64,000 nt of DNA from NCBI RefSeq assembly GCF_011189575.1, contig NZ_PUJW01000012.1:74570-138569 (forward strand). The letters run 5' to 3'. Under the pieces are notes generated by a model that was not told the DNA's origin, searched no databases, and saw only the letters and a program-made list of their open reading frames with translations. The stretch comes from Photorhabdus cinerea (lineage in GTDB: Bacteria > Pseudomonadota > Gammaproteobacteria > Enterobacterales > Enterobacteriaceae). Shown here piece after piece: positions 36,973 to 46,527 of the stretch; position 1 is the stretch's first letter, and each line of letters opens with the position of its first letter. The translations under genes were made by a program, and so were the position numbers.

Positions 36973-37382
36973 CACTTGATTTTTCCAGTAAGATCGCTGA
37001 CAACATAGTCGTTGCCCATAGAGGCCCAAAATATTTCTTTCCCTTGAGGAACCTGCGAAGCCTAGCTAACTGCTAGGCTTCTGCCATTTTAGCATTTCAC
37101 GACATCACTCCACTCAGGCTCACGTCCTGTTCGTACATAAGTCACCAAAACCAAAACAAATCTTTTTTCCACCGTTCTTCCGTTACTTTTTACTTTTAAT
37201 TTTATCGAGTTGTAGCAGATACCTGACCTTAATTTCTGATCTATTCAGATCCTTACAATTTAACCAGATCAAAATTACAACTACATTTGCGAATTGCTTC
37301 CAAATTTTACTTGTGTAAGTTTAAAGCTTGGTACGATACCATAACAAAAGAATTGATTCACAAACTTAACTAAGACCACTGC
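36973..37382. other. Intergenic region upstream of mutS
   Basis: Contains a strong hairpin at 37057-37081, then AT-rich sequence that should hold the mutS promoter. No additional gene is seen. Confidence 0.5.
37057..37081 (+). terminator. Intrinsic terminator after the PemK-like gene
   Basis: GAAGCCTAGC pairs perfectly with GCTAGGCTTC around a TAACT loop, followed by TGCCATTTT. Confidence 0.7.
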
Positions 37383-39938
37383 ATGATTAACTCAGAAACT
37401 TTTGACACTCATACGCCCATGATGCAGCAATATCTCCGTCTTAAAGCACAGCATCCTGACATTCTGCTGTTTTATAGAATGGGAGATTTCTATGAGCTGT
37501 TTTATGACGATGCCAAAAAAGCGGCAAAATTACTGGATATTTCCCTAACCAAACGAGGTCAATCAGCCGGTAATCCTATCCCTATGGCAGGTGTGCCCCA
37601 TCATGCAGTAGAAAACTATTTAGCTAAGCTGGTTCAATTAGGTGAATCAGTCGCTATCTGTGAACAAATTGGCGATCCTGCCACCAGCAAAGGCCCAGTT
37701 GAACGTAAAGTCGTTCGCATCGTTACCCCCGGTACCGTGACAGATGAAGCTTTATTGCAGGAACGACAGGATAACCTGCTCGCGGCTATTTGGCACGATA
37801 ATCAAGGATTTGGTTACGCCACGCTGGATGTAACTTCCGGTCGCTTCCTGATATCTGAAATGGCAGAACAGGAAACGATGGTCGCCGAATTGCAACGTAC
37901 CCGTCCCGTTGAATTACTCTATCCTGAAAGCTTTGAACATATGGCTCTGATTGAACATTGCCATGGTTTGCGCCGCCGCCCTTTATGGGAATTTGAACTG
38001 GATACCGCAAAACAGCAACTGAATCTGCAATTTGGTACCCGTGATCTGATCGGTTTTGGTGTGGAAAAAGCCGCGCTTGCTCTGCGTGCCGCAGGCTGCT
38101 TATTGCAATACGTCAAAGATACTCAGCGCACCGCTCTACCACATATCCGTGGTATCACCATAGAACGCCAGCAAGATACGGTTATTATGGATGCGGCAAC
38201 CCGCCGTAATCTGGAACTGACACAAAACTTGTCTGGTAGTACAGATAATACTCTTGCTTCCGTTCTTGATCTGTGTGTTACCCCAATGGGTAGCCGAATG
38301 TTAAAACGTTGGTTGCATGCTCCTGTCAGGGACCGCCAGATATTAGAAAATCGTCAACAAGCGATTGCTACTTTGCAGGAAATTGGGTTGGAGTTGCAGC
38401 CATTTTTGCTACAGGTAGGTGATCTCGAACGTGTATTGGCGCGCCTGGCTCTACGTTCAGCCCGACCACGGGATCTGGCAAAAATGCGCCATGCATTCCA
38501 GCAACTACCGGATATCCATCAAATTATGGACTCCTCAGATTCCCCCTATATCAAGCAATTGCAGAAAAATATCGGCAGATTTGATGAATTACAGGAATTG
38601 CTTGAAAAAGCGATTGTAGAAACACCTCCGGTATTGGTTCGGGATGGTGGTGTAATCGCACCGGGTTATAACAGCGAACTGGATGAATGGCGCACACTGG
38701 CTGATGGTGCCAGTAACTATCTGGAACAACTGGAAATCCGCGAACGAGAAAAACTAGGTATTGACACTCTGAAAGTCGGCTTCAATGGTGTTCATGGCTA
38801 CTATATTCAAGTTAGCCGAGGACAGAGCCATTTGGTGCCAATTCATTATGTCCGCCGCCAGACACTGAAAAACGCCGAGCGTTATATCATCCCTGAGCTA
38901 AAAGAATATGAAGATAAGGTTCTGACCTCTAAAGGGAAATCTCTGGCAATAGAGAAAGCGCTTTACGAAGAATTATTCGATCTGCTACTGCCTCATTTGG
39001 CCGAATTACAAGCCAGCGCCGAAGCACTTGCTGAACTTGACGTATTAGCAAATCTGGCAGAACGCGCTGAAACCCTGAATTATGTTTGCCCAACATTGAG
39101 TGATAAACCGGGAATTCAAATTGCCGGTGGCCGCCATCCAGTTGTTGAGCAAGTTCTGAGTGAACCTTTTATCTCCAACCCACTATCTTTATCCTCACAA
39201 CGACGTCTGTTGATTATTACCGGTCCAAATATGGGTGGTAAAAGTACTTATATGCGTCAGGCAGCATTGATTACACTTCTGGCCTATATCGGTAGCTTTG
39301 TACCTGCTGAGAAAGCCGTCATCGGCCCGGTTGATCGCATATTTACCCGAGTGGGTGCTTCCGATGATCTAGCATCTGGCCGTTCAACCTTTATGGTGGA
39401 AATGACAGAAACCGCTAATATTCTGCACAATGCAACAGAGCAAAGCTTGGTCTTGATGGATGAAATTGGCAGAGGCACATCGACCTACGACGGTCTTTCT
39501 CTGGCATGGGCATGTGCAGAAAATCTGGCAAACCGCATTAAAGCAATGACCCTATTTGCCACTCACTATTTTGAACTAACTACGTTGCCGGAAAAACTCG
39601 AAGGTGTGGTCAACATTCATCTGGATGCAGTAGAGCATGGAGATACTATTGCATTTATGCACAGTGTACAGGATGGTGCGGCAAGTAAAAGTTATGGGCT
39701 GGCGGTCGCTTCCCTCGCAGGGGTTCCCCGTGAAGTAATCAAACGGGCACGTCAGAAACTTAAAGAGCTAGAATCTCTATCCAACCATGCAACCGCCAGT
39801 CATGTCGATACACCGCAACTTGCGCTATTAACAGAAGAAACATCACCGGCAGTCGAAGCATTGGAAAATCTCAATCCAGACTCACTAACTCCGCGTCAAG
39901 CTTTGGAATGGATTTATCGGCTAAAAGATATGGTGTAA
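37383..39938 (+). CDS. mutS: DNA mismatch repair protein MutS
   Basis: MutS recognises mismatches and recruits MutL. The 851-residue protein has the N-terminal mismatch-binding Phe-x-Glu motif (YRMGDFYELFYDDA, near residue 35), then the connector, lever and clamp domains. The C-terminal ABC-type ATPase has ITGPNMGGKSTYMRQ (Walker A), SRSTFMVEM-like signature (GRSTFMVEMTE), LVLMDEIGRGTSTYDG (Walker B) and FATHYFELT. Length matches E. coli (853). It is followed after 4 bp by miaE. Confidence 0.98.
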   Translation: MINSETFDTHTPMMQQYLRLKAQHPDILLFYRMGDFYELFYDDAKKAAKLLDISLTKRGQSAGNPIPMAGVPHHAVENYLAKLVQLGESVAICEQIGDPATSKGPVERKVVRIVTPGTVTDEALLQERQDNLLAAIWHDNQGFGYATLDVTSGRFLISEMAEQETMVAELQRTRPVELLYPESFEHMALIEHCHGLRRRPLWEFELDTAKQQLNLQFGTRDLIGFGVEKAALALRAAGCLLQYVKDTQRTALPHIRGITIERQQDTVIMDAATRRNLELTQNLSGSTDNTLASVLDLCVTPMGSRMLKRWLHAPVRDRQILENRQQAIATLQEIGLELQPFLLQVGDLERVLARLALRSARPRDLAKMRHAFQQLPDIHQIMDSSDSPYIKQLQKNIGRFDELQELLEKAIVETPPVLVRDGGVIAPGYNSELDEWRTLADGASNYLEQLEIREREKLGIDTLKVGFNGVHGYYIQVSRGQSHLVPIHYVRRQTLKNAERYIIPELKEYEDKVLTSKGKSLAIEKALYEELFDLLLPHLAELQASAEALAELDVLANLAERAETLNYVCPTLSDKPGIQIAGGRHPVVEQVLSEPFISNPLSLSSQRRLLIITGPNMGGKSTYMRQAALITLLAYIGSFVPAEKAVIGPVDRIFTRVGASDDLASGRSTFMVEMTETANILHNATEQSLVLMDEIGRGTSTYDGLSLAWACAENLANRIKAMTLFATHYFELTTLPEKLEGVVNIHLDAVEHGDTIAFMHSVQDGAASKSYGLAVASLAGVPREVIKRARQKLKELESLSNHATASHVDTPQLALLTEETSPAVEALENLNPDSLTPRQALEWIYRLKDMV

Positions 39939-39942
39939 AAAA

Positions 39943-40704
39943 GTGTTCGATAAAAGCCTCTTACAACCGATATACCGTTTTTTGCAGTGTGAAACCCCAG
40001 ATTTATGGGTAGATAAAGCAAAACAGCCTGAAAATTTACCTGTACTTCTACGGGATCATCTGTTATGCGAACTAAAAGCAGCACAGAGCGCTATGTATTT
40101 GATCCGCAAGTACGCTGTAGATCAGCAAAGTGCGGATACACTTCTAGCATGGTTTAAGCCTTATGAAGATTTTACCTATAAGAAAACTGGCGATCTCAAT
40201 TCATTAAGAGGTCAAAATCAAGCTACCAAGCAGATCACCGCCAAAGCTAATTCACCCTATAGTCAAGATCTGATTGATAAAATGGTATTGCTGATTAAAG
40301 AAGAGTTACATCACTTCTATCAGGTGCTAGAAATCATGGATGCACGTGATATCAGCTATGAAAATATCAGTGCCAGCCGTTATGCCAAAAGCATGCTTAG
40401 CCATATCATCAACCACGAACCTTATACATTGGTAGATAAGCTGATTATCGGCGCTTATATTGAGGCGCGTTCCTGTGAACGTTTTGCCAAGCTGGCCCCC
40501 CATCTGGATGAAGAATTGAGTAAATTTTATATCTCACTACTCCGCTCTGAAGCACGCCATTACCAGGATTATCTGTCACTGGCGCAATCTATTGCTAATG
40601 AAGATATTACCGAACGAGTTAACTATTTTGGCCGTGTTGAAGCTGAGTTGATTCAAAATCCAGATAGCGATTTTAAATTCCACAGTGGCATCCCTGTAAT
40701 TTGA
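39943..40704 (+). CDS. miaE: tRNA 2-methylthio-N6-isopentenyl adenosine-37 hydroxylase MiaE
   Basis: MiaE is a non-heme diiron monooxygenase that hydroxylates ms2i6A at position 37 of some tRNAs. The 253-residue protein has the carboxylate/His motifs of the diiron site: CELKAAQSAMYLIRKY, IKEELHHFYQVLEIM and AYIEARSCERFAKLAP, with a later SEARHYQDYL. It starts with GTG only 4 bp after mutS, so it is probably co-transcribed. MiaE is known in Salmonella but absent from E. coli K-12. Confidence 0.95.
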   Translation: MFDKSLLQPIYRFLQCETPDLWVDKAKQPENLPVLLRDHLLCELKAAQSAMYLIRKYAVDQQSADTLLAWFKPYEDFTYKKTGDLNSLRGQNQATKQITAKANSPYSQDLIDKMVLLIKEELHHFYQVLEIMDARDISYENISASRYAKSMLSHIINHEPYTLVDKLIIGAYIEARSCERFAKLAPHLDEELSKFYISLLRSEARHYQDYLSLAQSIANEDITERVNYFGRVEAELIQNPDSDFKFHSGIPVI

Positions 40705-40730
40705 ATATAGCAATGTCACATTGATTAAAA

Positions 40731-40754
40731 AAAGGTGAGCTTATACTCACCTTT
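40731..40754. terminator. Bidirectional terminator between miaE and higA
   Basis: AAAGGTGAG (40731-40739) pairs with CTCACCTTT (40746-40754). In the minus direction it is followed by a run of at least seven U residues, so it is a strong terminator for higBA; the plus direction has only a weak tail. Confidence 0.75.
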
Positions 40755-40812
40755 CAGACCGCTGACAAAACAATTGGAGTGGTTCAGAATTAGGGACATT
40801 GAAATATGTTAA

Positions 40813-41100
40813 TCAGGCTATTTGCAATCGATGAAGGTGAGACACATCGATATGCTGTTTTGCCTGCCATAAATCATAGTCCACCTGCATCCCCATCCAA
40901 ATTTGAGGTGAACTGCCAATAACAACAGACAATTTCAGTGCCATTTCCGGCGAAACATCAGACTTGCCAGTAACCAAACGTTGCACAGTTGATGGTGCTA
41001 CACCCAGTGCCTTAGCCAGACCTCTTGCGCTCAAATTCAGAGCCTCCATAGCCTCTTGAACCAACATTCCGGGATGCGGGGGGTTATACATCATAGCCAT
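40813..41100 (-). CDS. higA: HigA-type antitoxin
   Basis: A 95-residue helix-turn-helix protein of the HigA addiction-module family: NPPHPGMLVQEAMEALNLSARGLAKALGVAPSTVQRLVTGKSDVSPEMALKLS. It would neutralise the HigB ribonuclease and repress the operon. It overlaps the toxin gene by 1 bp and follows it, the order usual for higBA. Several Met codons lie at the start; the first is used here. Confidence 0.92.
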   Translation of the reverse strand: MAMMYNPPHPGMLVQEAMEALNLSARGLAKALGVAPSTVQRLVTGKSDVSPEMALKLSVVIGSSPQIWMGMQVDYDLWQAKQHIDVSHLHRLQIA

Positions 41101-41378
41101 TAGTGGTAATCCTCATAGTTCACAATGTAGACATCACAATTACACAACTCAAAGGTAATTCGCCAATTCCCTGTCACAGTAACAGACCACACACCATTTC
41201 GGTTTCCTGTAAGTGGGTGTAAACAAAAGCCAGGGATATCTACATCTTCAATTTTCACTGCCCTATTCAACACCTCAAGACGAGTAGCAATCTTTGGAGC
41301 TTGCCTGGCATCAATACCAGCTGTAGAACCTGTTTCGAAAAACTTTTTCAACCCTTTATGTTTAAAACTCTTAATCAT
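41100..41378 (-). CDS. higB: HigB-type toxin (RelE superfamily)
   Basis: A 92-residue ribosome-dependent mRNA interferase of the RelE/HigB family: MIKSFKHKGLKKFFETGSTAGID at the start, then NGVWSVTVTGNWRITFEL and YIVNYEDYH at the C-terminus. The frame is open to 41444, but the ATG at 41378 matches the family N-terminus. It is followed directly by higA. The pair lies between miaE and a TnpB element in the variable mutS-rpoS interval. Both genes look intact. Confidence 0.92.
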   Translation of the reverse strand: MIKSFKHKGLKKFFETGSTAGIDARQAPKIATRLEVLNRAVKIEDVDIPGFCLHPLTGNRNGVWSVTVTGNWRITFELCNCDVYIVNYEDYH

Positions 41379-41508
41379 ATCCGTCTGCTGTACGGTGTTG
41401 CGCGGTACAATTATCATACTCAGCCACCGCGCAACACGCAACACCTTTGCAAGTCACAATGGAACTTTAAAACCATCTGTAGCTTTGTATGGAATTACTG
41501 TGACTGCT

Positions 41509-41531
41509 CCCCGCCGTAAAAAACGGCGAGG
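41509..41531. repeat. Hairpin at the right end of the TnpB element
   Basis: CGCCGT (41512-41517) pairs with ACGGCG (41523-41528), extended by outer C-G pairs, just past the tnpB stop. Subterminal hairpins of this type mark the ends of IS200/IS605-family elements and form part of the omega RNA. End boundaries are not defined here. Confidence 0.5.
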
Positions 41532-41542
41532 CTTCCCACTTC

Positions 41543-42719
41543 TCAGGCCGCCACCGTCTTTATGACGGATTTACACTGGCCTCCGTGGGCAGAAACGACG
41601 AGTCCCGCCACCTGTAATGCTGTTATGCCCTTGTGCTGGATGTTGAGCGCCGCATTGATATCGCCGGTCATGTTCAACACCACAGCAAGGGCATTGCCAG
41701 ATCCGCTTACGCAGCGGCATTTCCGGCTCTTTGTGACCGCAGCAATGGCAAGTTTTCGAAATGGCGAACCACTGATCCAGTTTGACCAGGTGGACGCCCG
41801 ACGCTGCGGCTTTGTATTCCAGTTTCTTGATGAAGCCATGCCAGCCCGCATCCCCGATAGCGCGAGCAAGGCGGTGATTTTTCATCATGTTGGCCGATTT
41901 CAGTGTCTCAACAATGAGCGCCTGGTTTTCGTCAACCATTGTTCGGGAGAGTTTGTGTTGAAAATCGGCGCGGGCATGGGCGACCCGCTCATGGACTGCC
42001 GCCAGACGTAATCGGGCCTTGCGGCGGTTAGCACTGCCCTGTTGTTTGCGGGACAGTGATTTCTGTTTACGACGCAGGTTACGGGTGGCGTTGATAAGGT
42101 GACGCGGGTTATTGACCTTCTCCCCATTCGACTCGATAAGATAGTGGGACAAACCCATATCGCAACCGGTCACGCGGGTGATAACGCCCGGCCTTTCCGG
42201 TGCCTCTTTGCCATCGTCACACAGGATAGCGGCGAAATACTTTCCCGTGGCGGTGCGAGACAGCGTAATGCTCTTCACTTCCCCTTCAATTTCTCGGTGT
42301 ATGCGCGCCTTTATCGGTGACAATTTCGGGAGCTTCACCGCACCCTCCAGCACTTTCACCCCAACACAGTGATAGCTGGATTGCTTGCCCTGTTTGCGTT
42401 TGAACGTGGGAAATTGGGCGCGCAACTTCGGATTGAAGAAATTATCAAACGCGGTATGCAGATTGAGCACCGCCTGCTGTAACGCGATAGCGTCATATGC
42501 CTTGAGCCACGCGTATTTGCGGGATTTCTTCGCGACCGCCAGGAGCGGTTTGAGGTCTTTGCGCGGATTTAAACTCACGCCGTGATGTTTGTAAGTATGC
42601 TTTTTGATGTGCAGCGCCTTGTTGTACGCAAAACGGACCGCACCGAACTGGCCGTTAAGATACCCGGCCTGTTCGGATGTGGGGTAAAGGCGGACTTTGG
42701 TCGCTCTTAACATATTCAA
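41543..42719 (-). pseudogene. tnpB: Frameshifted TnpB (IS200/IS605-family OrfB)
   Basis: TnpB is an RNA-guided nuclease carried by IS200/IS605 elements. From the ATG at 42719 the frame gives an intact N-terminal domain (RATKVRLYPTSEQAGYLNGQ), RuvC-I (VTGCDMGLSHYL, Asp187), RuvC-II (ALIVETLKSANM, Glu271) and the zinc finger CHCCGHK...CPCCGVEHD. One extra base near 41661-41667 then shifts the frame: the expected DINAALNIQHKGITALQVAGL lies in the next frame, ending at 41543. In the zero frame a wrong tail runs to 41571. The RuvC-III Asp (in DINAA) is lost from the product. No tnpA is nearby. Confidence 0.85.
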
Positions 42720-42952
42720 CGCTCATTGATAAAGGGCATTCATGTTAGCCTGTTTTATCGGCAGATATCCATTCAGTCAGGATACGTCACAGTAGCCCGC
42801 CCTAAAACCATTTGGGCTTTTCGCCTTATATCCCCGCCCGCACTGGGCAAGGGTTTACGGCGGTTTTTGCTAATACTGAAATACCGAGCGCCAACAACGC
42901 AAAAATACGGACAACAGTTCTTCAGAACCCAAGTAGCTAAACTACTCAACAA
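42720..42952. other. Left end of the TnpB element and rpoS 3' flank
   Basis: This 233-bp stretch between tnpB and rpoS contains short GC-rich inverted repeats (for example GCCC / GGGC around 42836-42846) that may belong to the left end of the element. No gene is seen. Confidence 0.4.
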
Positions 42953-43951
42953 TTAAGTACGGAACAATGCTTCAATATTCAAACCTTGGGTTTGCATAAT
43001 ATCTTTCAGACGTCGCAAACCTTCGACCTGAATCTGACGCACTCTTTCCCTTGTCAAACCGATCTCTTTGCCCACATCTTCCAAAGTTTCCGCTTCATAG
43101 CCCAAGAGACCAAAACGACGCGCTAATACTTCACGTTGCTTCGAATTTAATTCAAACAACCATTTGACGATACTCTTTTTCATATCATCTTCCTGTGTTG
43201 TTCCCTCCGGCCCTGTTTCATTCTCATCTGATAAAACATCTAATAGTGCTTTGTCAGAATCACTACTAATTGGTGTATCAACCGAAATAATACGTTCATT
43301 CAATCGCAACATACGACTGACATCATCAACCGGTTTATCCAGTTTTTCTGCTATCTCTTCTGGACTGGGTTCATGATCTAATTTATGGGCAAGTTCTCTT
43401 GCGGTACGTAAGTAGACGTTAAGTTCTTTAACAATATGAATAGGCAACCGAATAGTACGGGTTTGATTCATAATAGCCCGTTCAATAGTCTGCCGAATCC
43501 ACCATGTTGCATAGGTAGAAAACCTGAACCCACGTTCCGGGTCAAATTTCTCAACAGCACGGATAAGACCAAGATTACCTTCTTCAATCAAATCAAGAAG
43601 AGCTAAGCCTCTGTTGCTGTAACGGCGGGAGATTTTAACAACCAATCGCAAGTTACTTTCAATCATTCTCTGGCGGGCCAATACATCACCACGTAATGCC
43701 CGCCTTGCAAAAAAAACCTCTTCTTCTGCCGTCAACAGAGGAGAAAAACCAATCTCTCCGAGATAAAGCTGTGTTGCATCAAGAACCCGCTGGTTCATAC
43801 CCTGCAATACATCTAAGTCATTCTCAAGATCAGTTAGGTCATCCTCACCATTCTTCAATAATTTCTCATCGAAGTCGTCAGCTTCAATACCGCTTTCATC
43901 TAAATCCGCATCATCATACAAATCAATAACTTTCAGCGTATTTTGGCTCAT
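42953..43951 (-). CDS. rpoS: RNA polymerase sigma factor RpoS
   Basis: RpoS is the general stress and stationary-phase sigma factor. The 332-residue protein begins MSQNTLKVIDLYDDADLDESG. Region 1.2 is DATQLYLGEIGFSPLLT. Region 2 (LRLVVKISRRYSNRGLALLDLIEEGNLGLIRAVEKFDPERGFRFSTYATWWIRQ) and region 4 (LEDVGKEIGLTRERVRQIQVEGLRRLKDI) are complete. Length matches E. coli (330). It follows nlpD, where the main rpoS promoter lies in relatives. Confidence 0.98.
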   Translation of the reverse strand: MSQNTLKVIDLYDDADLDESGIEADDFDEKLLKNGEDDLTDLENDLDVLQGMNQRVLDATQLYLGEIGFSPLLTAEEEVFFARRALRGDVLARQRMIESNLRLVVKISRRYSNRGLALLDLIEEGNLGLIRAVEKFDPERGFRFSTYATWWIRQTIERAIMNQTRTIRLPIHIVKELNVYLRTARELAHKLDHEPSPEEIAEKLDKPVDDVSRMLRLNERIISVDTPISSDSDKALLDVLSDENETGPEGTTQEDDMKKSIVKWLFELNSKQREVLARRFGLLGYEAETLEDVGKEIGLTRERVRQIQVEGLRRLKDIMQTQGLNIEALFRT

Positions 43952-44002
43952 AAGCTGCCCCTACCCGAGATAATGCAGGCAGAATTCAGCATTCTGCCCA
44001 GT

Positions 44003-44989
44003 TTATCGCTGCGGAAGATAACGCAGCGGGTTTACGGATTTTCCCTTGTAACGAATTTCAAAGTGTAATCTTACAGAGCTAGTACCGGTGCTACCCATAG
44101 TGGCAATTTTCTGCCCTGCTTTAATATCCTGTTGCTCACGAACCAACATTGTATCGTTATGAGCATAGGCACTCAGGTAGTCATCATTATGTTTTATAAT
44201 TATCAGATTTCCATATCCACGTAAGGCATTTCCAGCGTATACCACCCGACCACCTGATGTCGCAAATACTGACTGACCACTACTACCTGCAATATCAATC
44301 CCTTTGTTACCCCCTTGGGTATCAGAGAAATTCTCAATCACTTTACCTTCAGCAGGCCACATCCAATGACTAACAACACTGTTTACGGTTGTCGTCGGTG
44401 ACTTTACATACGTATTGTTTATTGTTGAGGTCGTTGCCTGTGGCAACATTTTTACACTCTTTTGTTTTCCGGAATTTGCAGGATACGCATTAGTTGATTG
44501 AGAATCAACCAGGGTTGTTTGAATTTGATTATGGTTATAAGTGGTTAACATCCCACTATTATCCGTCCTCAAAGTCTGCCCCACCGTTAGACTATAAGGT
44601 TCTGAAATATTATTTTTGCTCGCAAGATCACGAAAATCATTGCCAGTGAGCCATGCGATATAAAACAGAGTATCACCATGTCTTACAGTGTAAGTATTGC
44701 CGTTATAGCTACCTTTAGGAATATTGTCATAATTGCGGTTATAAACTATTCCCCCTTGTGAACCACCACCAGTAACCCTAATTGATGAAGGTGAAGATGC
44801 CATTGGTGTAGATATAGCAGAGCTGCCAGAAGATATTACCGGACGGCTGATACTCCGACTTTGTTCCTGATCGACACTGGTGATAGGCGCAGGTCGAGTT
44901 GGCGTATTTGCACAGCCGACTAACCAGATTCCTATCAATGAACAAGTTACAATCCGCTGTATTTTTTTCATTGGGCTTCCTGAATTCAT
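44003..44989 (-). CDS. nlpD: Murein hydrolase activator lipoprotein NlpD
   Basis: NlpD activates the amidase AmiC at the division site. The ATG at 44989, after GGAAGGAAGT, gives 328 residues; a start at 45031 would add an unconserved tail before the signal. A lipoprotein signal (RIVTCSLIGIWLVGCAN) is followed by a linker rich in Ser/Thr/Pro. A LysM domain (TYTVRHGDTLFYIAWLTGNDFRDLASKNNI, about residues 115-160) and a C-terminal degenerate LytM/M23 domain (GKVIENFSDTQGGNKGIDIAGSSGQSVFATSGG) complete it. Confidence 0.96.
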   Translation of the reverse strand: MNSGSPMKKIQRIVTCSLIGIWLVGCANTPTRPAPITSVDQEQSRSISRPVISSGSSAISTPMASSPSSIRVTGGGSQGGIVYNRNYDNIPKGSYNGNTYTVRHGDTLFYIAWLTGNDFRDLASKNNISEPYSLTVGQTLRTDNSGMLTTYNHNQIQTTLVDSQSTNAYPANSGKQKSVKMLPQATTSTINNTYVKSPTTTVNSVVSHWMWPAEGKVIENFSDTQGGNKGIDIAGSSGQSVFATSGGRVVYAGNALRGYGNLIIIKHNDDYLSAYAHNDTMLVREQQDIKAGQKIATMGSTGTSSVRLHFEIRYKGKSVNPLRYLPQR

Positions 44990-45139
44990 ACTTCCTTCCC
45001 CCATAACGGCAAATATAAGCGTAAAAACCAATAATTCTTAAAGATCATACATAACCACAAAAATCTCAAAATGAAAATATTTCGCTTATTAAAGCAGATA
45101 TAACCATTAATTGAAAAATAGTTGCAATAGGCTAAGAAA

Positions 45140-45769
45140 TTAAGCTAATTCCCCTTGTACAAGAGGGACAAAACGTACAGCTTCGATCACTTCGCTGTGA
45201 AAACCATTGCCATGACGTTTCACCGACTTAAGAAGCTGTGTATGCTCACCAACGGGCAAAACCATAACACCACCATCAGAAAGCTGGGACATAAGTTCCT
45301 GTGGGATATACGGAGGAGCTGCGGTCACAATGATAGCATCAAACAACCCACGCGACGGCCACCCTTGCCAACCATCGCCATGACGGGTTGAAACATTATG
45401 CAAATCAAGCTGTTTCAACCTACGTTTAGCCTGCCACTGTAAACCTTTTATCCGCTCTACCGAGAAAACATGTTTAACCAAATGGGCTAATATTGCCGTC
45501 TGATAACCAGAGCCGGTACCAATTTCCAACACCTTAGCATCCGGTGTTAATTGAAGCAGTTCAGTCATACGAGCAACAATATAAGGCTGAGAAATTGTTT
45601 GCCCATAACCTATAGGTAAGGCTGTGTTTTCATAAGCTTTATGAGCCAGCGCTTCATCGACAAAACGTTCTCTGGGCACAGCTGAAATAGCTGCCAGTAA
45701 ACGCTCATCATTTACTCCCTGCTGGCGCAATTGTGTCAGCAAATTTTGCATTGCCCGACTACTCAGCAT
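45140..45769 (-). CDS. pcm: Protein-L-isoaspartate O-methyltransferase Pcm
   Basis: Pcm repairs isoaspartyl residues in damaged proteins using S-adenosylmethionine. The 209-residue protein has VPRERFVDEA, the AdoMet motif VLEIGTGSGYQTAILA (about residue 80) and DAIIVTAAPPYIPQ. It overlaps surE by 7 bp, as in other enterobacteria, and lies upstream of nlpD-rpoS. Confidence 0.97.
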   Translation of the reverse strand: MLSSRAMQNLLTQLRQQGVNDERLLAAISAVPRERFVDEALAHKAYENTALPIGYGQTISQPYIVARMTELLQLTPDAKVLEIGTGSGYQTAILAHLVKHVFSVERIKGLQWQAKRRLKQLDLHNVSTRHGDGWQGWPSRGLFDAIIVTAAPPYIPQELMSQLSDGGVMVLPVGEHTQLLKSVKRHGNGFHSEVIEAVRFVPLVQGELA

Positions 45770-46527
45770 TCTCCATTAACCTCAGCTTTAACTAACCAAT
45801 CTTTCACTAACTCCTGCGCTTTATACGCAGTCAGATCTACCTGCAATGGCGTAATAGATACATACCCCAGCTCTACAGCCGCAAAATCTGTTTCCGGACC
45901 GGCATCACGTTTATCTCCAGGCGGCCCCAACCAGTAAAGTGTATTTCCTTTTGGATCTTGCATGGAATAGACTTCTTCCGCTGCATGACGACTACCACAA
46001 CGTGTAACTCGAAAACCTTTAATTTGCTCAAGTGGCAGATCAGGAACATTCACATTCAGAATATTACCCGCTCTCAAAGACGTTGTTTGTAACATTTGCA
46101 GTAAACGACACGTGATTTCTGCCGCTGTTTCGTAATGCCGTTCGCCATCAAGTGAAATAGCCAAAGCAGGTAATCCCAAGTGACGGCCTTCCATCGCAGC
46201 AGCAACTGTACCGGAATAAATCACATCATCCCCAAGATTAGGACCTCGATTAATACCAGCAATAACGATTTCCGGGCGTGGGAGAACCAGGCGATTAACG
46301 CCGAGATAAACACAATCTGTCGGTGTACCGTCCAATACCGATATATCGCCATTCTCCAGCGTATTAATTCTTAATGAACGATCAAGTGTCAATGCATTTG
46401 ATGCACCACTCCGGTTACGGTCAGGCGCAATAACCTGCACATGATAATTTTCCCGTAATGCTGCCGCTAAAACCTGAATCCCTGGTGCAGTGACACCGTC
46501 ATCATTACTCAATAATATTCGTAACAT
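45763..46527 (-). CDS. surE: 5'/3'-nucleotidase SurE
   Basis: SurE is a stationary-phase survival nucleotidase and exopolyphosphatase that needs a divalent metal. The 254-residue protein begins MLRILLSNDDGVTAPGIQ with the metal-binding NDD motif and has VIAPDRNRSGASNALT, DGTPTDCVYLGV and VIAGINRGPNLGDDVIYSGTVAAAMEG. Two adjacent ATG codons (46530 and 46527) share one ribosome-binding site; the second matches the family. It overlaps truD. Confidence 0.97.
   Translation of the reverse strand: MLRILLSNDDGVTAPGIQVLAAALRENYHVQVIAPDRNRSGASNALTLDRSLRINTLENGDISVLDGTPTDCVYLGVNRLVLPRPEIVIAGINRGPNLGDDVIYSGTVAAAMEGRHLGLPALAISLDGERHYETAAEITCRLLQMLQTTSLRAGNILNVNVPDLPLEQIKGFRVTRCGSRHAAEEVYSMQDPKGNTLYWLGPPGDKRDAGPETDFAAVELGYVSITPLQVDLTAYKAQELVKDWLVKAEVNGEC

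Noticed and set aside
41562..42011. 149-codon plus-strand ORF opposite tnpB
   Set aside because: Antisense shadow of a conserved transposon gene; no domain visible.
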